From Nocardia rhamnosiphila NBRC 108938 (lineage in GTDB: Bacteria; Actinomycetota; Actinomycetes; Mycobacteriales; Mycobacteriaceae): a stretch of DNA of 64,000 bases. The stretch spans positions 124,001 to 188,000 of the forward strand of contig NZ_JOAJ01000006.1 in the NCBI RefSeq assembly GCF_000720425.1. The letters are read 5' to 3'. Below the pieces are notes generated by a model, which ran no database searches, was not told where the DNA came from, and saw nothing but the letters and a program-made list of their open reading frames with translations. Of this stretch, positions 1 to 9,660 are shown one piece after another. The position numbers and the translations under genes are program-made. Every line of letters begins with the position of its first letter. Within the stretch, counting starts at the first letter, position 1.

Positions 1-363
1 GGCAAACTGGGGTTCTGAGGTCGCTCGGCGTATCGGTCGGAGGCATGGTTCCGGGGCGGATGTGGTGGCACCGGAACCTCGCGTTTCGCGCGATACGAGA
101 GACGGATTGTGGTGCGAACGAGGCGATTTCGCACCTGGCTGCGCGCCGGATACCGACCCGCTCACGACACTGAAAGTTAGCTGAGGTTCCGCTTCCTTTG
201 AGTGGCGGAGGTTGGACTAGGCCGATATGCTTCGGCCCGTACCCGAATTGACCGGAGCGAAACCCTTTTTGATCCGACGATTCGGTAACGGGCACGATGT
301 GGTGCCGCATGCGGGCTCGGCTTTGGGTCGGCAGGACCAAGCGCGAGCGGGGGGACCCGACTT
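1..363. other. upstream region, no gene recognised
   Basis: No reading frame here resembles a protein I recognise. The stretch must hold the promoter of the conservon operon that starts at 364. A purine-rich GGGGGA a few bases before that ATG can serve as its ribosome binding site. No clear promoter boxes or palindromic operator were picked out. Confidence 0.5.
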
Positions 364-1956
364 ATGTACGAATCAGTGCCGGCGGCCTCGGCGTGGGCGG
401 TGGGCCGGAGGCAATTACTGGCTCCGGTACTGGCCCTGGGAATCTCGGTCACCGTCGGTATCGGACTGCTGGCCGCCGCCATACTGTCGGTCGCGCCGGC
501 GGACCGGACGGTCACCGCCGTATGGGTCTCGATCGCCGTGGTGGCGGCCTGTACCGCCGTCGCCACCGCGGTCTACTTCCGCGGCCTGATCACCGCCGAG
601 CAGCGCCGCACCGCCGAAACGCTGGACCTGCTCGCCCGCAGTGAGCAGCGGGCCGCGATCGCCGAACAGGCGGTGGCGGCGGAGAAAGAGGTCAGCGCGA
701 CCAGCGAACGCCGCCGGTTGGCGGCCATCGCGTCGCTGGCGAACGCCGCCGGCCGGATGCAGGCCATGACCACCAGCATGCTGGCGAATCTGCAGGAGCT
801 GGAACACCGCTACGCCGATCAGGCGGTGCTCACCGATCTGCTCGAAATGGACCATGCCACCGCCCAGGCCGGACGACTCGCCGACAGTATCGCCATTCTC
901 AGCGGTGCCCGCACCGGCCGGCGCTGGGCCAAACCGATCCTCATGGAACGGGTTCTGCGGGCCGCGATCGGGCGGGTCGGCGGATACCAGCGGGTGCGGC
1001 TGCGGGCGATCGTCGATATCGCCATCGCCGGGCACGCGGCCGAGGGCGTGATCCACGCACTGTCCGAACTCGTCGACAACGCCTGCCGGTTCTCCCCGCC
1101 CACCACCGAGGTGCACATCTACGCCGCCGAGATCCCGGCCGGCCTGGTGGTGACCATCGAGGACAGCGGCCTGGTGATGAGCGAATCGTCGCTACAGCGG
1201 GCGCAGCTCACCGTGTCCGGCGCCGAGGGGGACGCGGCGGAGGGGCTCTCCTCGCTCAACGGCACCCGGTTCGGTCTCGCGGTCGTGGGGCGGCTGGCGC
1301 GCAAACACGGTCTCACCGTCAGTTACCGGCCGTCCGCGATAGGCGGGACCGCGGCGGTCGTGATGATCCCGCGCGAACTCACCGCCCGGATCGAGCCGCC
1401 CGCCACCCCCGCCCTGCCGACCGGTCATTCGGCAGGCCATGCCGTCCTTCCGCCCGGCGTCGGAGACGCACCCGATTCCGGTCCGTTCGCCGTCGTACCG
1501 GAAACCGGCGCGCGGTACCGTGCCGCGCCCGCGGAAGCCGCCGCGGCCGACTCGGACCGTCCTCGGCACAACTCCTCGAGCCGGTCGGCGGCCCAGCATG
1601 TTTCGGGACGGCACAGCGTCCAGCAGCACAGTTTCGGCGAATTCCCCGCGGTGGCCGCGGCCGAGACCGAAGCGACCACCACCACGGTGCTGCCCAAGCG
1701 GCGGCGGGGCAGCACCCTGGCCGCCGCGCATCCGGGGGGTCTGCCCGATCCCGACTCCTCCGAGGGTGCCGCCGCGCACGATACGGCTCCGAAGAATCGG
1801 TCGTCGGCGTCGGCGCTGGGAGCCTTCCAGCGGGCGGTCACCGGCCGTGCCGGGGACGACGCCCAGCCGTTCGGCGGACCGATCCAGCCGCCCGGCAACG
1901 GCGCCGCGCGACCGTCCCGTCATTCCATGACAACCGACTGGGAGAACGATCGATGA
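364..1956 (+). CDS. cvnA: conservon sensor-like ATP-binding protein (CvnA type)
   Basis: A 530-residue membrane protein and first gene of a conservon. Two transmembrane helices lie at about residues 19-45 and 49-72, followed by a charged coiled-coil stretch (about 75-125). The histidine-kinase-like ATPase fold has an N box around E235-N239 and a G box at D267-S268-G269. No phospho-accepting His box is evident, as usual for this family, and the last 190 residues are Pro/Ala/Ser-rich and probably disordered. In the family this protein is thought to sit at the membrane and act with the roadblock, DUF742 and GTPase partners encoded next. Its stop overlaps the next start by four bases (ATGA). The ligand cannot be told from sequence. 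Confidence 0.9.
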   Translation: MYESVPAASAWAVGRRQLLAPVLALGISVTVGIGLLAAAILSVAPADRTVTAVWVSIAVVAACTAVATAVYFRGLITAEQRRTAETLDLLARSEQRAAIAEQAVAAEKEVSATSERRRLAAIASLANAAGRMQAMTTSMLANLQELEHRYADQAVLTDLLEMDHATAQAGRLADSIAILSGARTGRRWAKPILMERVLRAAIGRVGGYQRVRLRAIVDIAIAGHAAEGVIHALSELVDNACRFSPPTTEVHIYAAEIPAGLVVTIEDSGLVMSESSLQRAQLTVSGAEGDAAEGLSSLNGTRFGLAVVGRLARKHGLTVSYRPSAIGGTAAVVMIPRELTARIEPPATPALPTGHSAGHAVLPPGVGDAPDSGPFAVVPETGARYRAAPAEAAAADSDRPRHNSSSRSAAQHVSGRHSVQQHSFGEFPAVAAAETEATTTTVLPKRRRGSTLAAAHPGGLPDPDSSEGAAAHDTAPKNRSSASALGAFQRAVTGRAGDDAQPFGGPIQPPGNGAARPSRHSMTTDWENDR

Positions 1957-2372
1957 CGATGACATCGGATCCAGCGCAACTGGATTGGCTGTTGCAGCGG
2001 CTGCTGAGCGAAACCGCCGGCGCGCGGCACGCGGTGCTGCTGGCCGCGGACGGTATCCAGATGTGCCATACCGCGGGACTGTCCATGGACCAGGCCGACC
2101 GGCTCGCCGCGATCGCCTCGGGCGTGCAGGCGCTGGCGGGTAGCGCCTCGGCCGAGTTCGGGAACGGCCGCGGCGGGGTCCGTCAGTCGATGACCGAGTT
2201 CTACGGCGGCATCCTGTTCATCGTCGGGGCCGGCGCGGGCGCCCAGATCGCGGTGCTGGCCGACGACGACGCCGACGCCGGTCTGGTCGGCGCCCAGATG
2301 GCGGCGCTGATCGAGCAGGTCGGGGAATATCTGTCCGCGCCGCCGCGAGGGAGCCGAGCGAGGCTGCTGTGA
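1953..2372 (+). CDS. cvnB: roadblock/LC7 domain protein (CvnB type)
   Basis: A 139-residue single-domain roadblock/LC7 protein, second gene of the conservon. Nearly its whole length is the roadblock fold, including the typical stretch reading LLAADGIQMCHTAGL around residues 27-41. Roadblock proteins of this kind bind and regulate small Ras-like GTPases, so the likely partner is the GTPase encoded two genes on. The ATG overlaps the cvnA stop by four bases, and the stop overlaps the GTG of the next gene. An ATG two codons later is an equally possible start. Cytoplasmic; no signal peptide or membrane segment. Confidence 0.92.
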   Translation: MTMTSDPAQLDWLLQRLLSETAGARHAVLLAADGIQMCHTAGLSMDQADRLAAIASGVQALAGSASAEFGNGRGGVRQSMTEFYGGILFIVGAGAGAQIAVLADDDADAGLVGAQMAALIEQVGEYLSAPPRGSRARLL

Positions 2373-2728
2373 ACCGCCCCGGCCGCGACGACGAACCCGA
2401 CCGTTTCTACACGCTCACCGGTGGTCGCGCCGCCCCCACCACCGACGAGTTCGATCCGGTGACCCTGGTGGTCAGTGAATGCGCGCCCACGGCGGCCATG
2501 CAGTACGAACACGCGGCGATCCTGTCCATGTGCCTGCAACCCACCGCGGTGGTGGAGATCGCGGCCGAATTGCGGTTGCCGATCGGCATCGCGACGGTTC
2601 TGGTCGCGGACCTGCTGCACGCAGGCAAAGTCACCGTTCGCCACCCCGAACTCGATACGGGCCCTTACGGTGACACGTTCGATATCGACATGCTCGAGAA
2701 GGTGCTAGTTGGACTCCGTAGCCTATGA
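2369..2728 (+). CDS. cvnC: DUF742 protein (CvnC type)
   Basis: A 119-residue DUF742 protein, always found between the roadblock and GTPase genes of conservons. The family fold is winged-helix-like: here the central part (about residues 48-90) reads as helices with the motif ILSMCLQPTAVVEIAAELRL, and the C-terminal part as a conserved GDTFDIDMLEKVL stretch. Its biochemical role is not established. Start is GTG overlapping the cvnB stop (GTGA). The 3' end overlaps the next gene by 20 bases, which suggests translational coupling. Confidence 0.9.
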   Translation: MNRPGRDDEPDRFYTLTGGRAAPTTDEFDPVTLVVSECAPTAAMQYEHAAILSMCLQPTAVVEIAAELRLPIGIATVLVADLLHAGKVTVRHPELDTGPYGDTFDIDMLEKVLVGLRSL

Positions 2729-3338
2729 CGACCGCCCCACGCGTGCCCGGGCGCCACTGAGCAGTTCGGTGCGGCATGCCCTGAAGATCGTCGTCGTCGG
2801 CGGCTTCGGGGTCGGCAAGACGACCATGGTCCGCGCGGTGAGCGAGATCCAGCCGCTGGACACCGAGGCGGTGATGACCAACGCCGGTGTCGGGGTGGAC
2901 GATCTGTCCGGGGTGTCCGGGAAAACGACCACCACCGTCGCCTTCGATTTCGGCCGGATCAGTCTCACCGACGAATACGTGCTGTACGTCTTCGGCGCGC
3001 CCGGCCAGGAACGGTTCTGGTTCCTGTGGGACCGGTTGTTCACCGGGGCTCTGGGCGCGGTGGTGCTCGTCGATCCGCGGCGGATCAGTGATTCCTGGTA
3101 CGCGATCGACCGGCTGGAATACCAGGGGACCCCGTTCGTGGTGGCCTGCAACTCCTTCGAACCGATCCCGCCGGCGCTGGACGAGGTCCGCGACGCCCTC
3201 GACCTCGATCCCCATGTACCGCTGTTCGCCTGTGACGCGCGTTCGCGCGCGGCCGGCAAACAGGTGCTGATCGGTCTCGTCGAACACCTCATCGGGCGTC
3301 AGGCCCCACCCGCGGCGACAGTGGAGGCCCGGTCGTGA
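2709..3338 (+). CDS. cvnD: conservon GTP-binding protein (CvnD type)
   Basis: A 209-residue Ras-like GTPase of the conservon. The P-loop GGFGVGKTT lies at residues 31-39 and the switch-II-like element FGAPGQERF near residues 97-105, where the canonical DxxGQ Asp is replaced by Ala, as in related actinobacterial GTPases. The specificity motif resembles ACNSF rather than NKxD. It probably cycles between GTP and GDP under control of the roadblock protein. The TTG start lies 20 bases inside cvnC; a GTG at 2769 is possible. The stop overlaps the P450 GTG by four bases. CvnD proteins are proposed to link the membrane ATPase to cellular targets, but the output here is unknown. Confidence 0.9.
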   Translation: MDSVAYDDRPTRARAPLSSSVRHALKIVVVGGFGVGKTTMVRAVSEIQPLDTEAVMTNAGVGVDDLSGVSGKTTTTVAFDFGRISLTDEYVLYVFGAPGQERFWFLWDRLFTGALGAVVLVDPRRISDSWYAIDRLEYQGTPFVVACNSFEPIPPALDEVRDALDLDPHVPLFACDARSRAAGKQVLIGLVEHLIGRQAPPAATVEARS

Positions 3339-4618
3339 CCCGCCTGGAATACAACACCGGGATGTCGCCGGGCGGTTGCCCGGTCACCCCGAGCGGGGCG
3401 GTCACGCTGGACGGTCCCGGTTTCCACTCCGACCCCGCCCTCCTCTACACGCGGATGCGGTCCGAGTACGGGCCGGTCGTCGCGGTGGAGCTCATCGGCG
3501 GTATCCCGGCGTGGCTGGTGATCGGCTATCGGGAGCTGCACCAGGTCACCACGGACGGCCTGCTGTTCCCGCGGGATTCGAGCCTGTGGAATCAGTGGCC
3601 GGTGATCCCACCGGATTGGCCGTTGCTGCCCATGGTCGGCCGGCCGCAACCCGGGATCTATTTCACCGCCGGCGCCGCGCACGCCCGGCATGTGAGCCTG
3701 GTCGAACCGGCCCTGGAATCGGTGGACCCGTTCGCGTTGCGCACCGCCTGTGAACAACTCGCCGACGGGCTGATCGACCGTTTCTGTGGTCGCGGCTACG
3801 CGGATGTGGTCACCGAATTCGCCGAGCTGCTCCCGGTGCTGACGCTGGCGTGGATCATGGGCGTGCCCGAAGCGGACGGCCCGTACCTGGCGCAGACCAT
3901 GCAGACACTGTGCGACGGCGGTCCGGAAGCGCCCGCCGCCTATCTCCGGTTCGTCGAGTACATGCAGAAGCTGCTGGCGCAGAAGAAGGCCGCCCCAGGG
4001 CAGGATCTGGTGTCTCGGATGCTGTCCCATCCCGCACCGTTCGCCGACGAGGAATACGTCCTCAACATGCAGTCGGTGATGGCCGCGGGTTTCTTGCCGA
4101 CCGCCGACTGGATCGGTAACTCGATCCGTCTCATGCTGGTCGACGACCGGTTCGCCGCCGCGTTCGGCGCCGCCCGGCACAGTATCGGGCAGGCGATGAC
4201 CGAGGTGCTGTGGGAGGACACCCCCACCCAGATCCTGGCCGGCCGCTGGGTTTCGCGCGATACCCGGCTCGGTGAAGCCCTGGTGCGTCGCGGCGATATG
4301 TTGCTGCTCGGTCTGGCCGCCGCGAACGCGGATCCGCATATCCGGCAGTACTCGGGCGCCGGCGCCGAACCCGCCCACTCCGGCAATGCCGCGCATTTCG
4401 CCTTCGGCCACGGCGAATACCGCTGCCCCTATCCGGCGCAACAGATCGCCGAGATCATCGCGCGGACCGGGATCGAGGTGCTGCTCGACCGGCTACCCGA
4501 CCTCGATCTCGCGGTGCCGGCCGAGTCCCTGATCCGGCGACCCTCGCCCTTCCTGCGCGGATTCACCGCGCTCCCGGTCGATTTCACTCCCGTCCCCGCC
4601 GTTGGAGGTGGCTCTTGA
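3335..4618 (+). CDS. cytochrome P450 lacking the EXXR arginine (CYP157-like)
   Basis: A 427-residue P450 fused into the conservon operon by a GTGA overlap. The haem loop FGHGEYRC places the thiolate ligand at Cys364. The K-helix ExxR motif, nearly universal in P450s, reads E290-V-L-W293, so the Arg is missing. The I-helix lacks the usual A/G-G-x-D/E-T-T. The CYP157 family, found in Streptomyces conservons beside CYP154-type partners, is known for just this loss of EXXR, and the adjacent second P450 fits that pairing. Substrate unknown. Whether it is a monooxygenase or a redox or ligand sensor for the conservon cannot be told from the sequence. Confidence 0.9.
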   Translation: MTRLEYNTGMSPGGCPVTPSGAVTLDGPGFHSDPALLYTRMRSEYGPVVAVELIGGIPAWLVIGYRELHQVTTDGLLFPRDSSLWNQWPVIPPDWPLLPMVGRPQPGIYFTAGAAHARHVSLVEPALESVDPFALRTACEQLADGLIDRFCGRGYADVVTEFAELLPVLTLAWIMGVPEADGPYLAQTMQTLCDGGPEAPAAYLRFVEYMQKLLAQKKAAPGQDLVSRMLSHPAPFADEEYVLNMQSVMAAGFLPTADWIGNSIRLMLVDDRFAAAFGAARHSIGQAMTEVLWEDTPTQILAGRWVSRDTRLGEALVRRGDMLLLGLAAANADPHIRQYSGAGAEPAHSGNAAHFAFGHGEYRCPYPAQQIAEIIARTGIEVLLDRLPDLDLAVPAESLIRRPSPFLRGFTALPVDFTPVPAVGGGS

Positions 4619-5853
4619 GCCAGCAATGTCCGCATACCGCGGCCCTGACAATCGACCCGATGGTCGCCGATCTCGCGGGGGAGACCCGCACCCTGACCGA
4701 GGGTCCGGCGCTCACCAGGATCGAACTGCTCGGTGCGCCCGCCTGGACCGTCACCCGGCACAATCTGGCCCGGCAGCTGCTCACCGACACCCGCCTGGTG
4801 AAGGACCATACGCAGTGGAATCTGTGGCAGTCCGGTGTGGTGACCCGGGAGTGGCCGTTGATCGGCATGATCGACGCCGGACGCTCCATGTTCACCGTGG
4901 ACGGCGCCGAGCACCGCCGGCTGCGGATCAAGACCACCCGGGCACTGGCGCCGCGCCGGCTGGGCGCGCTGCGACCGAAGATCGAACAGTTCACCGCCGA
5001 ACTCCTCGACGACCTGGCCGCCGCGGGCGCCGGGAACGAGGTGGTCGATCTCAAGCAGATCTTCGCCTACCCGCTGCCGATGCGGGTGGTCAGTGAGCTG
5101 ATGGGGGTCCCGCGCTCCGATCACACCATGCTGCTGGAGTCCTACAAGGCCTTCTTCTCCCTGCTGACCCCGCACGACGAGCGGATGCGGGTATTCGCCG
5201 AACTCGACGACTACTACACCGGTCTGATCAAGGAGAAAACCGCCCGGCCCGCCGACGACCTGACCTCGGACTTCATCCACGACGTTGCCGACGGCGAGAC
5301 TCCGCTCACCGAGGCGGAGGTGCACGGCAACCTGAAGGCCCTCGTGGCCGCCGGGCACGAGACCACGGTCAGCCTGATCATCACCACCGTCCGCGCCCTG
5401 CTGGGTCACCCGGAGCAGCTGGCGGCGGTCCGGTCCGGCGACCGCACCTGGGAGGAGGCGATCGAGGAGACCCTGCGCTGGGACGGCCCGGTCATCCACC
5501 TGCTGATGCGTTTCGCCACCGAGGACATCACCGTCGACGACTTCACCATCGCCAAGGGGGACGGCGTCGTCCTGTCCTATCGCGCGATCGGCCGGGACCG
5601 GTCGCTGCACGGCGCGGACGCCGACACCTACGACATCACTCGCCCCACCGCCAACCGCAACATCTCCTTCGGCTACGGCCCGCACATCTGCCCCGGTGCG
5701 GCCCTGGCCCGGCTCGAGGCGTCCATCGCCGTGCCCGCGCTGTTCGACCGGTTCCCGGACCTGCAGTGCGCCACGCCGCTGAGCGAGGTCGGCAACCTGC
5801 CGGTTCTCACGCAGAACGATCCGGCGGCCTTCCCCATCCGGCTGGGTAGCTAG
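4615..5853 (+). CDS. cytochrome P450 (CYP154-like conservon partner)
   Basis: A 412-residue P450 with all canonical motifs: the I-helix AGHETT at roughly residues 244-249, ExxR as E285-T-L-R288, and the haem loop FGYGPHIC with Cys359. It should bind haem and oxygen normally. The TTG start overlaps the preceding stop as TTGA and is preceded by GGAGG at good spacing, which supports this unusual start and coupling to the conservon. No ferredoxin or reductase gene is adjacent, so electrons must come from elsewhere. Its substrate is unknown. The pairing of a normal P450 with an EXXR-less one repeats the CYP157/CYP154 arrangement recalled from Streptomyces. Confidence 0.93.
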   Translation: MSQQCPHTAALTIDPMVADLAGETRTLTEGPALTRIELLGAPAWTVTRHNLARQLLTDTRLVKDHTQWNLWQSGVVTREWPLIGMIDAGRSMFTVDGAEHRRLRIKTTRALAPRRLGALRPKIEQFTAELLDDLAAAGAGNEVVDLKQIFAYPLPMRVVSELMGVPRSDHTMLLESYKAFFSLLTPHDERMRVFAELDDYYTGLIKEKTARPADDLTSDFIHDVADGETPLTEAEVHGNLKALVAAGHETTVSLIITTVRALLGHPEQLAAVRSGDRTWEEAIEETLRWDGPVIHLLMRFATEDITVDDFTIAKGDGVVLSYRAIGRDRSLHGADADTYDITRPTANRNISFGYGPHICPGAALARLEASIAVPALFDRFPDLQCATPLSEVGNLPVLTQNDPAAFPIRLGS

Positions 5854-5938
5854 AGCGCCGGTCGTTCGCCACCGGGCCTCGATGCCGAAACCCGTTCGAC
5901 TGTCGAGCGGACTACGCCGTGGTCGTGAGGCGGCGCGG

Positions 5939-6817
5939 TCAGGTATCCGCGGTTCGGTGGAGCGCGTCGAGCAGATGGCGCAGGGCCGGCCCGGGCGGCC
6001 CGGGCGTTACGGCGAGCGATGTCGTCACCGACAAATCGGTGAGAGGCCGGATCGCGATCCCATGGACGGTGGGCAGCGAGGCCACCTCGTAGAACACCGT
6101 CCACGACGGCGGGCCCACGGCGATATCGGCGAGGGTCTGCTGCAGGGTGGTGAACGGCGGGCCCACGGGCGGGTCGATTCCCGCGGTACCGCACGCTTCG
6201 GTGACCAGATCGTGGAACGGCGGATTGGCCTCCCGGGCGGCCAGGCGCAGCGGGAGGGACCCGAGCTGCTCGAGCCGCAGCTCGGGTGCGTCGGCGAGCG
6301 GATGGCCGGCCGGGAGTGCGACGTACAGCGGGTCGGTCCACACCTCGAGTGCTTCGAGGCCGGCCGAGGGGCGTAGCGCGCGCACCAGAGCGGCGTCCAA
6401 TTCACCGGACCGCACCGCGGCGAGTCGCTCGGCCGGCGCCAGTCGCCGGGCCCGGACCTGAAGGCGCGGCGCGATCGCGGCCAGCGTGTTCAATGCTCGA
6501 TACAGTCGATCGCCCGGTGCGTGCAGGGTGCCCAGTCGCAGCGTGCCGTCGTCGCCCGCCGTGATATCCCCGGCGATGCGACGCATCCGCCGCGAGGCCG
6601 CGAGTACGAGCCGCGCCTCGTCCAGCAATCGTTCGCCCGCCCCGGTGAGCCGAACATGCCGGGTCGATCGGTCGAACAGGAGAATCCCGAATTCTCGTTC
6701 CAGCCGCGCGATCTGCTGGCTCACCGCCGACTGGACGATATTCATACTCCGGGCCGCCCGGCCGAAGCCGCCCTCCTCGGCGACGGCCACGAAGTACTCG
6801 AGCTGCCGCAGTTCCAC
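5939..6817 (-). CDS. LysR-family transcriptional regulator
   Basis: A 292-residue LysR-type regulator. The N-terminal winged helix-turn-helix (residues 1-60, beginning ELRQLEYFVAVAEEGGFGRA) is followed by the periplasmic-binding-protein-like effector domain. The start is GTG with GGAGG just upstream. It is divergent from the cupin gene at 6925, across about 107 bases, which is the usual arrangement for a LysR protein controlling its neighbour. The inducer cannot be deduced. Confidence 0.92.
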   Translation of the reverse strand: MELRQLEYFVAVAEEGGFGRAARSMNIVQSAVSQQIARLEREFGILLFDRSTRHVRLTGAGERLLDEARLVLAASRRMRRIAGDITAGDDGTLRLGTLHAPGDRLYRALNTLAAIAPRLQVRARRLAPAERLAAVRSGELDAALVRALRPSAGLEALEVWTDPLYVALPAGHPLADAPELRLEQLGSLPLRLAAREANPPFHDLVTEACGTAGIDPPVGPPFTTLQQTLADIAVGPPSWTVFYEVASLPTVHGIAIRPLTDLSVTTSLAVTPGPPGPALRHLLDALHRTADT

Positions 6818-6924
6818 TGCGCCTCCATCGATCTCGATCCGTGATCACTGCCCGGCACAACTGCGTCTGGTTCGCGCTGTCTTCCCGGTGTGCACTGAGA
6901 GCAACAATGAACGAAGGAGACATC

Positions 6925-7422
6925 ATGCCGGACCGTATCCCCGAAGCCCTGGTCGTACCTGTGGCGACCGCGGAAATCGTGGACCTACCCCACGGAGGGG
7001 CCTTCCATCTGCTCGCCGACGCCGTCGACACCGGCGGCGCGCTGGGCGCGAACCGGCTCACTCTCGGCGCCGGTGCGGACGGGGCCGCGCCGCACTACCA
7101 CGGGCGGTCCACGGAACTGTTCTACGTGCTTGCCGGTACCGCGGAATTCCTGCTCGACGGCACTTCGACAACGGCCCCCGCGGGCAGTCTCGTCGTGGTG
7201 CCGCCGGGTATGCCGCACGCCTTCGGCGCCGCACCCGGGTCGCCGGTCGATCTGCTCATCGTCCTCACCCCCGGTATCCAGCGGTTCGAGTACTTCCGTC
7301 ACCTCGGCCGGATCCAGCGTGGACACGCGGACTTCGACAGCTTGCTACCGGAACAACAGCGGTACGACGTCCACTTCCTGCCCGCGTCGGCCTGGCGCCG
7401 CCCGGCCGACGCGCCTGCGTAA
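6925..7422 (+). CDS. cupin domain protein
   Basis: A 165-residue single-cupin protein. The first cupin motif is visible around PHYHGRSTELFYVLAGTAEF and the second around PPGMPHAF, giving His residues suited to metal binding. It could be an oxygenase, isomerase or sensor; nothing narrows this. The ATG at 6925 is preferred over one at 6907 because GAAGGAGA lies directly before it. It is divergently transcribed from the LysR gene and probably regulated by it. Confidence 0.85.
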   Translation: MPDRIPEALVVPVATAEIVDLPHGGAFHLLADAVDTGGALGANRLTLGAGADGAAPHYHGRSTELFYVLAGTAEFLLDGTSTTAPAGSLVVVPPGMPHAFGAAPGSPVDLLIVLTPGIQRFEYFRHLGRIQRGHADFDSLLPEQQRYDVHFLPASAWRRPADAPA

Positions 7423-7509
7423 CCGGGCGGAGCCGGTCCCACGGTGTATCCGAGGCCGGGCCCCGGACGGCTCGAGGCGACGAGAACGACCACGTGCAAG
7501 ACTGGTCGC

Positions 7510-8328
7510 GTGCGTTTGTATCGTGACCATGCCGTCGTGCTGCGCCAGCACAAGCTGGGCGAGGCCGACCGTATCGTCACGCTGCTCACCCGGCAGTACG
7601 GTCTCGTGCGCGCCGTGGCCAAAGGGGTGCGCCGCACCAAATCGAAATTCGGCGCCCGGCTCGAGCCGTTCGCCTATATCGACGTGCAGCTGCATCCCGG
7701 CCGCAGCCTCGATATCGTGACCCAGGTCCACACCGTCGAAGCCAACACGTCCGCCATCATCGCCGACTACGGCCGCTACACCACCGCCTGCGCCGTCCTG
7801 GAGACCGCTGAACGCCTGGCCGGTGAGGAGCGCGCCCCCGTTCCTCGCCTGCACACCCTCACCGCGGGTGCCCTGCACGCGATCGCCGAAGGGCAGCGCC
7901 CGCCCGAACTGGTCCTCGACGCCTTCCTGCTGCGCGCCATGGATTATGCCGGCTGGGCTCCCGCCGTCGACGAATGCGCTCGCTGCGCCACCCCCGGCCC
8001 GCATCGCGCGTTCCATGTGGGCGCCGGCGGAGCGGTCTGCGTCCATTGCCGCCCACCCGGCGCCGTCACCCCCGCTCCCGCTGTCTTCGACCAGCTGCTG
8101 GCGCTCCGCCACGGCCGCTGGGAACGGGTCGAGACGATCCCCGAATCGGCGCGCCGGCAGGCCAGCGGACTGATCGCGGCCCACCTGCAGTGGCATCTGG
8201 AACACAAACTCCGCACCCTGCCGCTGGTGGAGCGCAGTGGTAGCGCACCCCGCATCGGAGCATCGGCGAACACCGGCGAAGAACTGCGCGCGGTAGATCA
8301 GGTCGCCGGTGCGGCGGGCCCAGGGTAG
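7510..8328 (+). CDS. recO: DNA repair protein RecO
   Basis: A 272-residue RecO. It starts [22 protein letters not shown], the typical OB-fold N-terminus, continues with [17 protein letters not shown], and has a Cys-containing zinc-site region (C-x2-C near residues 157-160 and VCVHC). RecO loads RecA with RecR and anneals single strands in RecF-pathway repair. The GTG at 7510 gives the normal N-terminus; upstream in-frame codons look non-coding. uppS follows on the same strand, the order seen in mycobacteria. Confidence 0.95.
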   Translation: MRLYRDHAVVLRQHKLGEADRIVTLLTRQYGLVRAVAKGVRRTKSKFGARLEPFAYIDVQLHPGRSLDIVTQVHTVEANTSAIIADYGRYTTACAVLETAERLAGEERAPVPRLHTLTAGALHAIAEGQRPPELVLDAFLLRAMDYAGWAPAVDECARCATPGPHRAFHVGAGGAVCVHCRPPGAVTPAPAVFDQLLALRHGRWERVETIPESARRQASGLIAAHLQWHLEHKLRTLPLVERSGSAPRIGASANTGEELRAVDQVAGAAGPG

Positions 8329-8422
8329 TGACGATTCGGCCCGGCTCGCGTGCGCCCGGGTCGACACCGCACCCGGCTGCCCCGTCGGGAGCCGGACCGT
8401 CGGCAGAGCTAGGCTTTGGAGC

Positions 8423-9238
8423 GTGATCCTGCGTCGTGACACCACCGGTTCGGACGTGCCCGCGTCCGATACCGCCCGTACCATCCGACCGCCGTCACCG
8501 CATCCTTCCGGGGCCCGCCCGCCGGAGATTCCCGCGGAACTGGTTCCCCGGCATGTCGCGCTGGTGATGGACGGTAACGGGCGCTGGGCGCAGGAGCGTG
8601 GGCTGCCGCGTACCGCGGGCCACGAAAAGGGCGAGGCCGTGCTCATGGACACCGTCGAGGGTTGTATCGAGATCGGTGTGAAGTGGTTGTCGGCGTACGC
8701 GTTCTCCACCGAGAACTGGCGGCGCAGCCCCGATGAGGTGCGGTTTCTCATGGGGTTCAACCGGGATGTGATCCGGCGGCGGCGGGACGAGATGCACGAG
8801 ATGGGGGTGCGGGTGCGCTGGGCGGGGCGGCGGCCACGTCTGTGGCGCAGCGTGATCCGGGAGTTGGAGACGGCGCAGGAGCTGACCAAGGACAACACCG
8901 TGATGACCTTGACCATGTGTGTCAACTACGGTGGCCGGGCCGAGATCGCCGATGCGGCACGGGAGATCGCGCGCCGGGTGGCGGCGGGGGAGATCGATCC
9001 GGAGAAGGTCGGTGAGGATACGATCGCCCGGTTCCTGGACGAGCCGGATATGCCGGATGTGGATCTGTTCCTGCGGCCGTCGGGAGAGTTCCGTAGTTCG
9101 AATTTCCTGATCTGGCAGTCGGCGTACGCCGAATTCGTCTATCAGGCGACTCTGTTCCCGGATTTCGATCGGCGCAATCTGTGGGAAGCCTGTCTCGAGT
9201 ACGCGCGGCGGGATCGCCGGTTCGGGGGTACCAAATGA
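8423..9238 (+). CDS. uppS: cis-prenyl diphosphate synthase (decaprenyl/undecaprenyl)
   Basis: A 271-residue Z-prenyl transferase that extends a short allylic diphosphate with isopentenyl diphosphate to make the lipid carrier for cell-wall polymers. The catalytic start VMDGNGRWA, the FSTENW motif, the [18 protein letters not shown] signature and the Asp-rich C-terminus are present. In mycobacteria the recO-linked paralogue (Rv2361c type) makes decaprenyl diphosphate, so that product is likely. The GTG start at 8423 is a choice: about 50 residues precede the conserved domain. The stop overlaps the ATG of the next gene (ATGA). Confidence 0.94.
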   Translation: MILRRDTTGSDVPASDTARTIRPPSPHPSGARPPEIPAELVPRHVALVMDGNGRWAQERGLPRTAGHEKGEAVLMDTVEGCIEIGVKWLSAYAFSTENWRRSPDEVRFLMGFNRDVIRRRRDEMHEMGVRVRWAGRRPRLWRSVIRELETAQELTKDNTVMTLTMCVNYGGRAEIADAAREIARRVAAGEIDPEKVGEDTIARFLDEPDMPDVDLFLRPSGEFRSSNFLIWQSAYAEFVYQATLFPDFDRRNLWEACLEYARRDRRFGGTK

Positions 9239-9660
9239 GTGGCGAGGCCGAATCGGGTGCGCTGGCACCGGATCTGGAGTTGCAGGCCCGGGCCGGTGCC
9301 GGGCTGGGGCTCTACGATATCGACGTCCGGGTCGACAACGACGGTTCGCTGCGTTTCGATTTCCAGGGCGCGTTGTGTTCGCTGAGCGCGTTCACGTTGA
9401 CACCGGGTCTGGATGTGCTGTCGCTGACGTGTGTGCTGGCCTGGGATCGGCCGCTCAAACCGCAGCTGCACAAGCGGGTGGCGGAACGGAACGCGTCGTT
9501 GCAGTTCGGTTCGATCGCGTTGATCGCGCACGACAAGCTCGCCGATGTGATCCTGCGCTACACCTTCCCGGCGGCCGGCCTGGACGATATGGCGTTGACG
9601 ACGATGCTGCTGCTGGTGCTCGGTGGCGCCGGTGAGGCGCGCAAGGGCCTGCTGCCCTGA
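9235..9660 (+). CDS. conserved hypothetical protein (Rv2360c-like position)
   Basis: A 141-residue acidic, soluble protein with no motif I can assign. It is coupled to uppS by an ATGA overlap. Its size and place directly after uppS match the mycobacterial conserved hypothetical located between uppS and furB, so it is probably an orthologue of that gene. Alternating hydrophobic strands and a C-terminal helix suggest a compact alpha/beta fold; a YbjN-like relation is conceivable but not demonstrated. Its stop codon lies inside a perfect palindrome shared with the convergent tetR gene. Confidence 0.8.
   Translation: MSGEAESGALAPDLELQARAGAGLGLYDIDVRVDNDGSLRFDFQGALCSLSAFTLTPGLDVLSLTCVLAWDRPLKPQLHKRVAERNASLQFGSIALIAHDKLADVILRYTFPAAGLDDMALTTMLLLVLGGAGEARKGLLP

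Noticed and set aside
3299..5685. Long minus-strand frames across the two conservon P450s
   Set aside because: Both are antisense shadows; the plus-strand frames carry all P450 motifs and coupling signals.
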